A stretch of 64,000 nucleotides of DNA from SHLQ01 sp964517125 (lineage in GTDB: Bacteria > Actinomycetota > Acidimicrobiia > Acidimicrobiales > SHLQ01). A program made the translations under genes and the position numbers. Location of the stretch: contig CAZFBD010000007.1 of assembly GCA_964517125.1 (NCBI GenBank), forward strand, positions 1-64,000. Reading direction: 5' to 3'. The notes under the pieces are model-generated. The model made no database searches and was not told where the DNA came from. It saw only the letters and a program-made list of their open reading frames with translations. Positions 49,407-58,653 of this stretch are shown here, piece after piece. The stretch's first letter is position 1. The number at the start of each line of letters is the position of its first letter.

Positions 49407-52304
49407 ATGCAGACGTGGAATCGGTGGATTGTTGGACTGCTCCTGGCGATGGTGGTCGCCACCTCGTGCACGGGCTCCGACCCTGCAGCTGGTCCCGGCG
49501 CCGACACCACGACCACCCCTGCGGTCGATTCGGGGGACGACGTCGTGAGTTCTGATTCGGACAGCGACAACACCACCAGCACCGGGTCCGACCCGCTCGC
49601 GCCCAACCCTGACCCCACGCCACTGCCGGTCTCCGACGACATTCGCATCGGGGTGCTGGACAACGGCCTCACCTACTACGTGCAGAGCAACGACTCGCCC
49701 GGCAGCGCAGTGGCGCTGCGGCTCGTTGTTCGAGCCGGAGGCAGTCAGGAAGACCCGGTCGGTACGGGCGTCGCACATTTCCTCGAGCACATGATGTTCA
49801 ACGGGACCGAAGCGTTCCCTGCCAACGAGCTCGACGCAGCACTGCGGCGTATCGGAGCGCAGATCGGCCCCGATTTCAATGCGTACACGAGTGACTCCGA
49901 GACCGTCTATCAGCTCGGTGTCGAGGACCGTGGCGACAACGTGGAAACCGCGTTCGATGTGCTCGCCGAATGGGCAGCACGCGCCACCATCGCCCCCGAT
50001 CAGGTGAGGTCCGAGGCGCTGATCGTGCGCGAGGAGGCCCGACTGCGCGACGAGAGCGGCGACGGCCTTGTGGGCAAGGCGTTCGAGGCGGCGTACTTTC
50101 GTGACACGCCCCTCGAGGGAGTGAATGTGGGCGGCACGGTCGATTCGATCATCGCGATCAACGACGACGTTCTCCGGGCCTACTACGACACCTGGTACCG
50201 GCCCGACAACATGGCCGTGGTGGCGGTCGGGGACCGGAGCCTCGACGACCTCGAGCAGGAGATCATCGACCGCTTCGCCTCAATGGAACCACGTGGCGCC
50301 ACCCCACAGCCCGAGCCTCTCGTCATCGACTACCGGACCGAACCGCTTGTCGATGTGATCATCGAGCCCAGCTTTGGCGACTCCTTCGTGAGCGTCGACT
50401 ATCCGCTGCGGGACTGGAACCTCGGAACCCGCGATGGAACCGAGCTGGTGTACACCGAGTTCATTCTCGGACAGATGATGGACGAACGGCTCAACGATGG
50501 CATTGCGTCGGGACGCGTCGACCTGCGAACCGGGTTCGCCGGCAGGTTCTGGCAGACCCGGAACCTCCAATACATGGGGTTCAACGTGGATGCCGTGGAC
50601 CTCGTTGCGGGCACCGAGACGCTCATGACCGAGATCGAGGGAACGATTCGAAACGGGTTCACGCAGGCCGAGCTGGACCGGGCGGTCGAAGGGTTCGTCT
50701 CGGCGCTCGAACAACAGCGCGCCACCCAGGACTCCATCCAGGATTCGGCGCTTGCCGATGGGCTCGTCGAGCACTTCCTTGGCGGCGCCGACCTGCAGAC
50801 CGTCGACGACTCGGTCGACATGGGAATCGACATCCTCGAAGGGCTCACCCTGGACGGCGTGAACCAGCACTGGCGCTGGGCGCTGACGTCGACCGCACCG
50901 CTGGTTCTCCCCACGGGTCCCGATGCCGAACGGGTGGGCGATGCAAGCGAACACCTGGCTGCCGTGGAGCGGGCGGCGCAGACCGACGTGGCCACCGTGG
51001 AAGAGGACCTGGAACCGGTCGACGTTCTCCTCGCTGCGCCCGATGCAGTGAAGGAGACGTCGAGCGGCGACCTGTCCCGAAACGATGGCACGATCCTCGA
51101 GTTCGCCAACGGCATGCGTGTGCTCTTCCACGAGTCCGAGATCTCGGCTGGGGAAGTCAGTGTCGTCTCGGAGTCACCCGGAGGCCGAGCCATGCTCTCG
51201 GCCGATGACGGTGCACTCGCGCAGGTCGCCGTGAACGCCGTCGCCGACAGCGGCATCGGCGAATGGAACGCCGTGCAGGTTCGCCGTTACCTGAGTGACC
51301 GCAACGTGTTCATCTCGCCCTGGCTGTCGGACACTGCGGAAGGATTCAGCGGAAGTGCGTCCACCGAGGACATCGAGTTGCTGTTCCAACTCATCCACGG
51401 CTGGGTCACGGCGCCAGCGGTCGAAGACGTGCTGCTCGCCCAACAGGTGCAGTTCGCACGCGACGACATCGCACAATCGGGCCTCGACGCAGGGTTCGCC
51501 GCCGATCTGGCCCTCGCCGACGCCCGCTCGGGTGGCGGCAACCTTGCCGCCCTCCCAACGGATGCGCAGCTCGATGCGCTCGACACCACAACCGCACTCG
51601 ACATCTTCAACCATCGATTCCGCGCTCTGGACGCACACACGATCGTGGTCGTCGGTGACGTCGAGGAGTCGGTCATCGTCGATCTCGCACGAACGTGGAT
51701 CGGAAGCCTGCCTGGTGGAGACGACGAGGCGGCCGCCATCGCCGCAGCCCCCGGTGTCGTGGATCTGGAACTCTCGATCGGAACCGGCACATCGTCGGGC
51801 GCCTATCGGCTTCTGGCCACCGGCACCGCCGACGAAACGATTCGCAACCGGGTCCTGGCCGAACTGGCCAACAGTCTGCTGAACGATCGCCTCTTCACCG
51901 TGATCCGTGAAGAGTTGGGGGCCACGTACGGCGGGTCTGCGTTCGTTGGGTTCGAGGAACCCGGTGACGGCGCCGAACTGTACGTCGCCGTCGACGGCGA
52001 CCCCACCCGGATCGACGAAATCGACAGCGCCGTCGAAGCTGAGCTTGCCGCAATCCTCGCTGGCCAGATCGACTCCGGCGATTTCGCCGAAGCAGTCGCC
52101 GTGCTCGAAAGCCGCTACAACTTCATCAACAACGGGTTCTTCATCGACTCGTTGTTCGATGAGGCGGCTGGAATCGACGACCGCATCATCGATCGGACCC
52201 GTCAGGTCGATGCGCTGAACAGCCTGGGTCCCGACGATCTGCAGGCCTTCCTGGCCGACGTGGTGTCCGACACGAACCGCATCGAGGTTCGCAACGGCCG
52301 GTAG
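49407..52304 (+). CDS. M16-family zinc metalloprotease lipoprotein
   Basis: A 965-aa exported protease. Signal peptide with lipobox VATSC (Cys ~21), an Asp/Thr/Ser linker (~25-75), then two M16 halves. The first has the inverted zinc motif GVAHFLEHMMFNG (H-x2-E-H) and the distal Glu in ALIVREEARLRDE; the second half (from ~550) is the inactive partner, with RNRVLAELANSLLNDRLF. It should degrade peptides or small proteins at the cell surface. PqqL-like proteins are the nearest form. Confidence 0.9.
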   Translation: MQTWNRWIVGLLLAMVVATSCTGSDPAAGPGADTTTTPAVDSGDDVVSSDSDSDNTTSTGSDPLAPNPDPTPLPVSDDIRIGVLDNGLTYYVQSNDSPGSAVALRLVVRAGGSQEDPVGTGVAHFLEHMMFNGTEAFPANELDAALRRIGAQIGPDFNAYTSDSETVYQLGVEDRGDNVETAFDVLAEWAARATIAPDQVRSEALIVREEARLRDESGDGLVGKAFEAAYFRDTPLEGVNVGGTVDSIIAINDDVLRAYYDTWYRPDNMAVVAVGDRSLDDLEQEIIDRFASMEPRGATPQPEPLVIDYRTEPLVDVIIEPSFGDSFVSVDYPLRDWNLGTRDGTELVYTEFILGQMMDERLNDGIASGRVDLRTGFAGRFWQTRNLQYMGFNVDAVDLVAGTETLMTEIEGTIRNGFTQAELDRAVEGFVSALEQQRATQDSIQDSALADGLVEHFLGGADLQTVDDSVDMGIDILEGLTLDGVNQHWRWALTSTAPLVLPTGPDAERVGDASEHLAAVERAAQTDVATVEEDLEPVDVLLAAPDAVKETSSGDLSRNDGTILEFANGMRVLFHESEISAGEVSVVSESPGGRAMLSADDGALAQVAVNAVADSGIGEWNAVQVRRYLSDRNVFISPWLSDTAEGFSGSASTEDIELLFQLIHGWVTAPAVEDVLLAQQVQFARDDIAQSGLDAGFAADLALADARSGGGNLAALPTDAQLDALDTTTALDIFNHRFRALDAHTIVVVGDVEESVIVDLARTWIGSLPGGDDEAAAIAAAPGVVDLELSIGTGTSSGAYRLLATGTADETIRNRVLAELANSLLNDRLFTVIREELGATYGGSAFVGFEEPGDGAELYVAVDGDPTRIDEIDSAVEAELAAILAGQIDSGDFAEAVAVLESRYNFINNGFFIDSLFDEAAGIDDRIIDRTRQVDALNSLGPDDLQAFLADVVSDTNRIEVRNGR

Positions 52305-52316
52305 CGGTGCGGGTGG

Positions 52317-52748
52317 CTAGAACGGGGTCGGAATGGCCCCGGACCAGATACGAACCGCCCAGATGGACACCGCAACGGCGATGTTGCCCACAAGCACGAC
52401 GTCCTTGTGACGTTGCCAGAACGACAGGGCTGTCTGGGGTGCAGCGGCGATCCAGCCGGTGACAACCACGGCCTGCGCCATCACCAACACCGCCCACGGA
52501 TTGAGCGACAGGGCCTGGGTCAGGTCGGTTCGGACCATGGACCGGATGGCACGGGTGCCACCACAACCAGGACACCAGCCGCCGGTGGCGAGCCGGTAGG
52601 GACACAAAACCTGGCCTTCGCTGTCCCCGGCGGGGGACAGGGCGGCAACAACACAGACTCCGGCAAGTGCAGCAAACGGGAGGGCCCGGCGAGGGCCAAC
52701 CCAGCTGGATGCTGGAAGATCAGCCTTCGAGAGCAGCAAGTGCCTCAC
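52317..52748 (-). CDS. DUF2752 membrane protein
   Basis: About 143 aa. CPYRLATGGWCPGCGGTRAI is the DUF2752 signature with three conserved Cys, and two or three membrane helices surround it. Function is unknown. The start is uncertain: GTG 52748 gives a 29-bp overlap with the cytochrome c gene; an upstream ATG at 52796 overlaps it more. It is probably the distal gene of the cytochrome c transcript. Confidence 0.72.
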   Translation of the reverse strand: MRHLLLSKADLPASSWVGPRRALPFAALAGVCVVAALSPAGDSEGQVLCPYRLATGGWCPGCGGTRAIRSMVRTDLTQALSLNPWAVLVMAQAVVVTGWIAAAPQTALSFWQRHKDVVLVGNIAVAVSIWAVRIWSGAIPTPF

Positions 52749-53526
52749 GGGCAGGCTCAAGCCACCGACCGACTTCGGCGGCGGTGAGCGATGCACCGTC
52801 GACCTCTTCGGGCAGTTCGAGCTCGCCGGTTTCCAGGAGTTCGTTCAACGCTCCCGCAAGGAGAACATCGCGCTCGGCAATGGCTCCGGGCTCGAGCTGT
52901 GTGCGCTCGTACAGCGTGACCGCAATGAGCTCTTCGGCGTTCAACGGGTTGGCGGACTCGGCGCCGAAACCGGGCATTTGGCCCGCAACAGCCCGTGGAC
53001 GCTCGGAATCTGCAGAGGTGTAGGTGTTACCGGTGCCGACAATGGCCGAACCCTGGGCAATCCAGACAATCTGATCCTCGACGGAGGTGAAGGACACATG
53101 GGTTTCGCCGTCGGAGAGCGCCGGCCCGATGCCACCGCCACCTTCGCCGCCATGACAACCGGAGCAACCGGACTCGACGTAGACGTGTTCACCTTCGCCA
53201 AGAAGACCAGTGAGACCCTGCGGGACACGTTCGAGCGTGCCGACATAGAACAGGCCCCACACCGGTAGTGCCAGAAGGACAGGCACGATCCAGTACGGCA
53301 TCTTCTTGCGAGCTTCCGCCTTGGCCACATACGGGGCCACGGGCTTTGGAGGCTCGGGCTCCGGGGCCAACGCAGGAACGGCAGCAGCAGCTGCGGCAAC
53401 CGGAGCTGCAGCAGCGGGAGCAGCCTCGACTGCGGTGCCGGCGTCGTCGGCAGGCGCAGCCTCGCCAGTGAGCGCGGCTTTGCGTTCCTTGGAACGCTTC
53501 AGGAGGTGTTCAGGAATTTCGGTCAA
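52720..53526 (-). CDS. Membrane-anchored monohaem cytochrome c
   Basis: A 268-aa protein starting at TTG 53526 with AGAGGG upstream; no better start is in frame. It begins MTEIPEHLLKRSKERK, then an Ala/Pro linker, one membrane helix (~77-95), and an extracytoplasmic cytochrome c domain with C-S-G-C-H (Cys121, Cys124, His125) and Met ligand candidate in GQMPGFG. The N-terminal motif recurs twice in the cytochrome b C-terminal subunit at 55611. It probably takes electrons from the divergent bc-type complex. Confidence 0.85.
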   Translation of the reverse strand: MTEIPEHLLKRSKERKAALTGEAAPADDAGTAVEAAPAAAAPVAAAAAAVPALAPEPEPPKPVAPYVAKAEARKKMPYWIVPVLLALPVWGLFYVGTLERVPQGLTGLLGEGEHVYVESGCSGCHGGEGGGGIGPALSDGETHVSFTSVEDQIVWIAQGSAIVGTGNTYTSADSERPRAVAGQMPGFGAESANPLNAEELIAVTLYERTQLEPGAIAERDVLLAGALNELLETGELELPEEVDGASLTAAEVGRWLEPAREALAALEG

Positions 53527-53868
53527 CGGGACCCTCTTCTTCGCGCTGTTACACAGCTGTTCCGTCGATGCATGCTACGGCCCGATTGCTCGGCCAACAC
53601 GCGGTGCAGTTCGCAGTTTATGGGGTGGAGCCCCGAGGCACGTGGTTCGGGAGCGGGTTTTCCCTTCCGCGGGGGACATGTGTCACGTCCGTTGGGGCCG
53701 TGCCGATGTGGAGGACAGAAATGTGTCGTGATAAACCCCGTTCAGAGCCGGGGATCGCGTACAGACATCACTACACTTGTGATTGCGTTCACGAGCTGTG
53801 GCAACCGTCGCAGCCCCGAACATGGAAGACTGGCCGGACCGAGGTCAACGAGGAGAGCACGGGCAGAA
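53527..53868. promoter_or_regulatory. Divergent promoter region of respiratory genes
   Basis: A 342-bp spacer without a gene. A TACACT box (53772-53777) lies 91 nt before the rightward start, and ATGTGTC occurs twice (53678-53684 and 53721-53727) as a possible regulator site. AGGAGAG (53851-53857) serves the gene at 53869, so the respiratory operon, unlike many others here, has a leader. Confidence 0.4.
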
Positions 53869-54327
53869 ATGGTTGAGTTCGTAGTTTCAATCGTGGTGAC
53901 GGGCATGCTGCTCGCCATCTATCACTGGTACGCCGCCAAGGTTCCCGTGGACAAGCAGATGACGTGGGGCGAAGCCATGCTTGCCGCCACCTATGTCTTT
54001 GCCGTGTTCTTCTGGGTCTACGGCGTTGTCCCCCACTACTGGCTCGAATGGGCCGACAAGGGGCTCAGCTGGCGTCCGGACCGGTTCATTCACGGTCCCG
54101 GCGGAATCCTGCGAGACCAGAACAGTGGCGGCTGGATGCCGTTCACACTGACCTACTTGGTCCTTCGCGACATCATTGCCGTGGTCATCTACAACATCAT
54201 TCTCGGCGCAAACATCTGGTACTGGGCGCACTGGCAGGGCCGCAAGGCGCGTGCCGACGAAGCCGCCAAGACCGTCGACGCTCCATCTGAGTTCGGTCGT
54301 CCGCTCGTTCGTGAGGGAGTTCGCTAG
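53869..54327 (+). CDS. Small membrane protein of bc-type complex operon
   Basis: A 152-aa protein with an N-terminal helix (VEFVVSIVVTGMLLAIYHW), a second (ATYVFAVFFWVYGVVPHYWLEW) and a third (IAVVIYNIILGANIWYWAHW). PHYWLEWADKGLSWRPDRF lies between. The family is not recognised. It is the first gene of the operon, followed directly by the ferredoxin gene; the two may form an extra module of the quinol-oxidising complex. Confidence 0.75.
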   Translation: MVEFVVSIVVTGMLLAIYHWYAAKVPVDKQMTWGEAMLAATYVFAVFFWVYGVVPHYWLEWADKGLSWRPDRFIHGPGGILRDQNSGGWMPFTLTYLVLRDIIAVVIYNIILGANIWYWAHWQGRKARADEAAKTVDAPSEFGRPLVREGVR

Positions 54328-54744
54328 GTGTCCGTCACCGACGCAAACCCCCCGATGCCGGAATTCCGGGACGACTACGTCCTGCAGGAAGTCGACGCGG
54401 CCTGGTTGTCGGCAGCGGTCAAGCCCAAGCAGTTCATCCACATCGATCAATCCGAGTGCATCATGTGCGAGGGCTGTGTCGACATCTGCCCCTGGAAGTG
54501 CATTTTCATGGTGTCGCCCGACGCCATCGACGAAGCCATCGGCACCGAACAGCCGGGCCTCGACCCCACCGACAACGTCATTTTCACCATCGACGATGAC
54601 GTCTGCACCCGCTGTGCACTGTGCGTCGATCGGTGCCCAACCGGGGTCATCATTCTCGGCAAGATCGGCGATCCATCCCCAGACGGCGATGGTCACCAGC
54701 GTACGAACACCCACGGGTACGGCTACGGAATGCGTCTCGGCTGA
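54328..54744 (+). CDS. 2x[4Fe-4S] ferredoxin in bc-type operon
   Basis: A 138-aa protein with two cluster motifs: Cys44, 47, 50 and 54 (CIMCEGCVDICP) and Cys93, 96, 99 and 103 (CTRCALCVDRCP). The spacing predicts two [4Fe-4S] clusters, each with a ligand from the other motif. No membrane segment. Start GTG 54328 follows the previous stop with no gap. A ferredoxin between bc-complex genes is unusual and suggests an additional electron entry or exit. Confidence 0.88.
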   Translation: MSVTDANPPMPEFRDDYVLQEVDAAWLSAAVKPKQFIHIDQSECIMCEGCVDICPWKCIFMVSPDAIDEAIGTEQPGLDPTDNVIFTIDDDVCTRCALCVDRCPTGVIILGKIGDPSPDGDGHQRTNTHGYGYGMRLG

Positions 54745-54806
54745 TGCACTCCACCGTTCCCACCCCAGTCCAGTCCACCACCACCGCACCCCAGGAGTAA
54801 CCACTC

Positions 54807-55592
54807 GTGGCGAAGAAGAACAAGCTTCCGGTCTCCCAGCAGATCCAGAAGGCAACCAGCGACATCGTCGACAACACCCAGGGCTCACAGGCCTGGAACT
54901 CGATCTTTCGTCCAGGATCCATCTTCCGCAAGGGCTACAGCGACAGCCCCCGTAACCGGTCCTACGTGATCATGAACTCGGTGCTGTACCACCTGCACCC
55001 GGTGAAGGTGAAGCGTCACGCCGTCAAGGTCAGCTACACGCTGTGCCTCGGTGGCATCTCGTTCTTCACGTTCATTCTGTTGACGGTCACCGGCATCTTC
55101 CTGATGTTCTTCTACCGGCCGACCGCCGCACAGGCCTGGGACGACATCTTCCAGCTCCAGAGCGCCGTCACCTTCGGTCTGCTCATCCGCAACATGCATC
55201 GGTGGGCCGCCCACCTCATGGTGTTGTCGGTGTTCCTCCACATGGCTCGCGTGTTCTATCACGGCGCCTACAAGGCACCACGAGAATTCAACTGGGTCAT
55301 CGGCGTGATGCTGCTGCAGTTCACACTGCTGCTGTCGTTCACCGGCTACCTGCTTCCGTGGGATCAGCTCGCACTGTGGGCCGTGACCGTGGGTACCAAC
55401 ATGATGGGGTACACGCCGGTCTTTGGTGAACAGGTCCGATTCGTGCTGCTTGGTGGCGTTGAGATCGGTACCGATACCCTCCTTCGCTGGTACGTGCTGC
55501 ACGTGTTGTTGTTGCCGTTCGTCACCGTGATCTTCATGGCCATCCACTTCTGGAGAGTCCGCAAAGACGGCGGAATCTCCGGTCCGCTCTAA
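54807..55592 (+). CDS. Cytochrome b N-terminal subunit (b6-like)
   Basis: A 261-aa membrane protein with four helices. Haem ligands pair as RNMHRWAAH with FLHMARVF (helix B) and VLHVLLLPF with AIHFWRV (helix D). The helix-D His are separated by 14 residues, as in cytochrome b6, not 13 as in bc1. It holds two b haems near the two quinone sites. Start GTG 54807 follows CAGGAG. The C-terminal part of cytochrome b is the next gene. Confidence 0.9.
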   Translation: MAKKNKLPVSQQIQKATSDIVDNTQGSQAWNSIFRPGSIFRKGYSDSPRNRSYVIMNSVLYHLHPVKVKRHAVKVSYTLCLGGISFFTFILLTVTGIFLMFFYRPTAAQAWDDIFQLQSAVTFGLLIRNMHRWAAHLMVLSVFLHMARVFYHGAYKAPREFNWVIGVMLLQFTLLLSFTGYLLPWDQLALWAVTVGTNMMGYTPVFGEQVRFVLLGGVEIGTDTLLRWYVLHVLLLPFVTVIFMAIHFWRVRKDGGISGPL

Positions 55593-55610
55593 GGAAAGGG
55601 ACAACCAGAC

Positions 55611-56390
55611 ATGACTGAAATCCCTGAACATCTCCGGAAACGAGCCGAAGAGGCTCGCGCAAAGGCAGCTGCCTCCGAAGCTCCTGCCGCGGCCGAACCG
55701 GCCGCCTCCGATGCACCGCAGAGCGAAGCGGCATCAAAGATCCCTGCGCACCTTCTGGAACGTTCCAAGGCAGCAAAGACCAAGGCCGACGGCGGCGCCG
55801 TCGAAGCCGCTGGCGCAGCTGCACCGGCAACCGCCGGGGGCACGGCCACCGCTGTTGCCGCAGCACCTGCGGGTCCCGTGGCGACCGGACCGGGTGGACA
55901 CACCCAGCGTCTGCTCACCGTGGTCAAGTCCGGTTCCATCCAGGACGTCAAGGCCGTTCCTCAGGACAAGGTGCACACCTGGCCGCACCTGCTCGTCGTC
56001 GAATTCGTGTGCGCACTGTTCGTCACGGCGTTCATTCTCATCTTCTCGGTGTTCGTGAATGCTCCGCTCCTCGAGCTCGCCAACTTCAACGAGACGCCAA
56101 ACCCCTCCAAGGCACCGTGGTACTTCCTCGGTCTGCAGGAGCTGTTGGTGCTCTTCCACCCAATGGTCGCCGGTGTGACCATCCCGGGTATGGGCATGAT
56201 CCTGCTGATCCTGGCTCCTTACATCGATCGAAACCCTTCGATGAAGCCGGAAGATCGCAAGTTCGCCATCTCGTTGCAGACAGTGCACCTCATGTACTGG
56301 GCAGTCCTGGTCATGATCGGGTCGTTCTTCAGGGGCCCGGGCTTCAACTTCATCATGCCGTGGTCCGACGGCCTGTTCTTCGAGTTCTAA
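55611..56390 (+). CDS. Cytochrome b C-terminal subunit (subunit IV-like)
   Basis: A 259-aa protein. Residues ~1-110 are soluble, with MTEIPEHLRKRAEEA and a second copy SKIPAHLLERSKAAK at ~42-57, then an Ala/Gly linker. Helices follow (VEFVCALFVTAFILIFSVFV; GVTIPGMGMILLILAPYI; VHLMYWAVLVMIGSFF). The Qo-site motif P-E-W-Y is replaced by A-P-W-Y (KAPWYFLGLQELL), as in some non-b6f, non-bc1 complexes. It is 18 nt after the b6-like gene. Confidence 0.88.
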   Translation: MTEIPEHLRKRAEEARAKAAASEAPAAAEPAASDAPQSEAASKIPAHLLERSKAAKTKADGGAVEAAGAAAPATAGGTATAVAAAPAGPVATGPGGHTQRLLTVVKSGSIQDVKAVPQDKVHTWPHLLVVEFVCALFVTAFILIFSVFVNAPLLELANFNETPNPSKAPWYFLGLQELLVLFHPMVAGVTIPGMGMILLILAPYIDRNPSMKPEDRKFAISLQTVHLMYWAVLVMIGSFFRGPGFNFIMPWSDGLFFEF

Positions 56391-56400
56391 GGAGATACAC

Positions 56401-57255
56401 ATGATCCTTGTCATCGCCATCGTCGCCATCGTGGCCCTTGCCGCAATTGGCCTCTTCGTCGCCAGCCGGCGCAACGAATCCAATACTGCCGAGAGTGCGC
56501 TCTCCTCGGAGTCCCGCAAGAGCGATCGCTCGCGCGTCACCGCTGGGGCAGTGTCCGACGACGACGCCACCGGCCGCGAGGTCGAACGTGCCGCCGTGCT
56601 CGAACGCCGTCAGGGCGACATCGTGCCCTTCGACGAGTCCGAGATCGAACCATGGGTTGCCCCCGATCCCGAGGCCATTGGCGTTGCCCGTCGTCAGTTC
56701 CTGAACCGCTCCATCATTGGTATGTTTGTCTTCGGTCTGTCTGGCTTCGGCGCTGCCGCCATTGCTCAGCTGTGGCCGGGAGCATCCGAGGGCTTTGGCT
56801 CCAAGATCCGCGTTGGTGATATCGGCGATGTGAAGGCGCAGATCACCGCTGCCAACGGCTTCCTCTACAAGCCCGAAGGCCGCATGTGGATCACCGAGTA
56901 CCCGGCCGGCGCACTTGAAAAGGGTCGTGCCGTCTACGGCGACACCGCTGCATGGCCCGGCATCCAGGAGGGCTTCAAGGCCCTCTACCAGAAGTGCCCG
57001 CACCTCGGCTGCCGCGTTCCCGACTGCGGAAGCTCACAGTTCTTCGAATGCCCCTGTCACGGCTCGTTCTACAACCAGGTAGGCGAAAAGCGTGGCGGAC
57101 CGGCACCTCGCGGCATGGACTTCTTCGCCATGTCCATCGAAAACGGATCGCTCGTCGTCGACACCGGCAACATCGTTGGTGGCCCCTCGATTGGCGTCAA
57201 CACCACCGGACAGGAACGTGAAGGCCCGAGCTGTCTCGGTGCCAGCTCCCACTGA
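56401..57255 (+). CDS. Rieske iron-sulfur protein
   Basis: A 284-aa protein with two hydrophobic helices, residues 1-21 and ~103-123 (the latter after RRQFLNRSI, a Tat-like R-R-x-F-L), and a C-terminal Rieske domain. Ligands: Cys199/His201 in CPHLGC and Cys217/His220 in CPCHGS; Cys204 and Cys219 form the disulfide. It moves electrons from quinol to cytochrome c. An N-terminal extra helix with a charged linker is unusual. Confidence 0.93.
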   Translation: MILVIAIVAIVALAAIGLFVASRRNESNTAESALSSESRKSDRSRVTAGAVSDDDATGREVERAAVLERRQGDIVPFDESEIEPWVAPDPEAIGVARRQFLNRSIIGMFVFGLSGFGAAAIAQLWPGASEGFGSKIRVGDIGDVKAQITAANGFLYKPEGRMWITEYPAGALEKGRAVYGDTAAWPGIQEGFKALYQKCPHLGCRVPDCGSSQFFECPCHGSFYNQVGEKRGGPAPRGMDFFAMSIENGSLVVDTGNIVGGPSIGVNTTGQEREGPSCLGASSH

Positions 57256-57301
57256 TCCAACTTCGGCGATCCAAAAGATCGTCCCACGACCAAAGTTCCC
57301 C

Positions 57302-57307
57302 TAGATT
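57302..57307 (+). promoter_or_regulatory. -10 box before dihaem cytochrome c
   Basis: TAGATT lies 8 nt before GTG 57316, a possible internal leaderless promoter in the 60-nt gap after the Rieske gene. Confidence 0.35.
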
Positions 57308-57315
57308 CAGAGACC

Positions 57316-58653
57316 GTGATGATCCTTGCCCAGAGTGCAACGCGAAATATCGGCGTTGTCATCCTTGCCGTCGTCATAATTGGCTTCCTCGTCTACCTGT
57401 TCTTCAACCTGTTGGAGACACGGGGCGAGGGCGGTAGCGAAATTGAACTCGCTGCCAACCGCAAGCCGTATTTCAACGACGACATCCTTGAAACAACGAA
57501 ACTCGACCAGAGCCTGCTCTCGGGACTGTTCCTGCTGTCGGTCATCGGCCTGGCACTTCCCCTGTACTGGCTCGGCGAACCCGGCCGTCACGAAGGCCTG
57601 GTCGACAACACGATCGAACTCTGGACCGAAGACGGTGCCGAGTCCTACGAGGAGAACTGCTCGTCGTGTCACGGCGGTGGCGGTGCCGGTGGTATTGCCT
57701 CGTTCGCCATCACCGAGCAGGGAACCGGGGCCTTTGTTGCCTCGGTCGACTGGGTTGCACCTTCGCTCACCTCGGTTCTGACTCGCTTCACCGAAGAGGA
57801 AGTCATTTACATCCTCAACTTCGGCCGCAACGGCGTCATGCCCGCATGGGGCGGTCCCGGCGGCGGTCCCCTCACCTCGCAGCAGCTCGAAGTTCTCGTC
57901 GTCTACATGCGTTCCATCCAAAAGGACGTCGACGCCGTGCAGGTCGCGGTCACCGACGGACTCATCGCTGGAGCCCGTGACGAATGGGTTTCCCGCGATC
58001 CTGACCTCAGCGCCCGACTCCTGGCCGCTCAGCAGAACCTGGCTCGCCAGCAACAGACCGGCGTCTCCGATTTCATCGAGGCAGCACAGGGTGAGCTCAG
58101 CGAACTTCAGAGGGAAATCGGCGAAACGTTCCCCAACGACCAGATGGCGGCGTGGGTCGACGAAATCTCCGATCCCAACCACGAGGAATACCTGACCTAC
58201 GGCAAGTTGATCTTCATCAACGAAGCGGACTCTGGCGCCTACAACTGCGCTCGCTGTCACACCGCAGGCTGGTCGTACTCGGGTGCCAGCGATCTCGACA
58301 TCAGTGGCAACCCGGTCACCACCATCACCCTCGATGACGGAACCGACGTGCCCGGGTACCTGCAGGGCGGCGGCTGGTTCGGACCCAACCTGACCAACGG
58401 CGCCGAGGTCACCCAGTTCCCGAACCCCGATTCGCACATCGACTTCATCCGCAAGGGCTCCGAGGACGGCATCCGCTACGGCGTGGCCGGCCAGGGCAGC
58501 GGACAGATGCCGGGCTTCAGCAACCGTCTCGACTCGGACCTCACCGAGGAGATCGAGATCGATGGTGTGGTCATGGAAGTCGAAAAGAGCTGGCCAGCAT
58601 CGCTGACCGAAGATCAGATCGCCGCTGTCGTGGCGTACGCGAGGAGCCTCTAA
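57316..58653 (+). CDS. Dihaem membrane cytochrome c
   Basis: A 445-aa protein. Helices at ~11-33 and ~67-87, then two extracytoplasmic cytochrome c domains: C-S-S-C-H (Cys115, 118, His119) with MPAWGG, and C-A-R-C-H (Cys311, 314, His315) with QMPGF. A long helical, Gln-rich linker joins them. It is the likely cytochrome c1 equivalent of the complex. Start GTG 57316, or ATG 57319. Confidence 0.88.
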   Translation: MMILAQSATRNIGVVILAVVIIGFLVYLFFNLLETRGEGGSEIELAANRKPYFNDDILETTKLDQSLLSGLFLLSVIGLALPLYWLGEPGRHEGLVDNTIELWTEDGAESYEENCSSCHGGGGAGGIASFAITEQGTGAFVASVDWVAPSLTSVLTRFTEEEVIYILNFGRNGVMPAWGGPGGGPLTSQQLEVLVVYMRSIQKDVDAVQVAVTDGLIAGARDEWVSRDPDLSARLLAAQQNLARQQQTGVSDFIEAAQGELSELQREIGETFPNDQMAAWVDEISDPNHEEYLTYGKLIFINEADSGAYNCARCHTAGWSYSGASDLDISGNPVTTITLDDGTDVPGYLQGGGWFGPNLTNGAEVTQFPNPDSHIDFIRKGSEDGIRYGVAGQGSGQMPGFSNRLDSDLTEEIEIDGVVMEVEKSWPASLTEDQIAAVVAYARSL

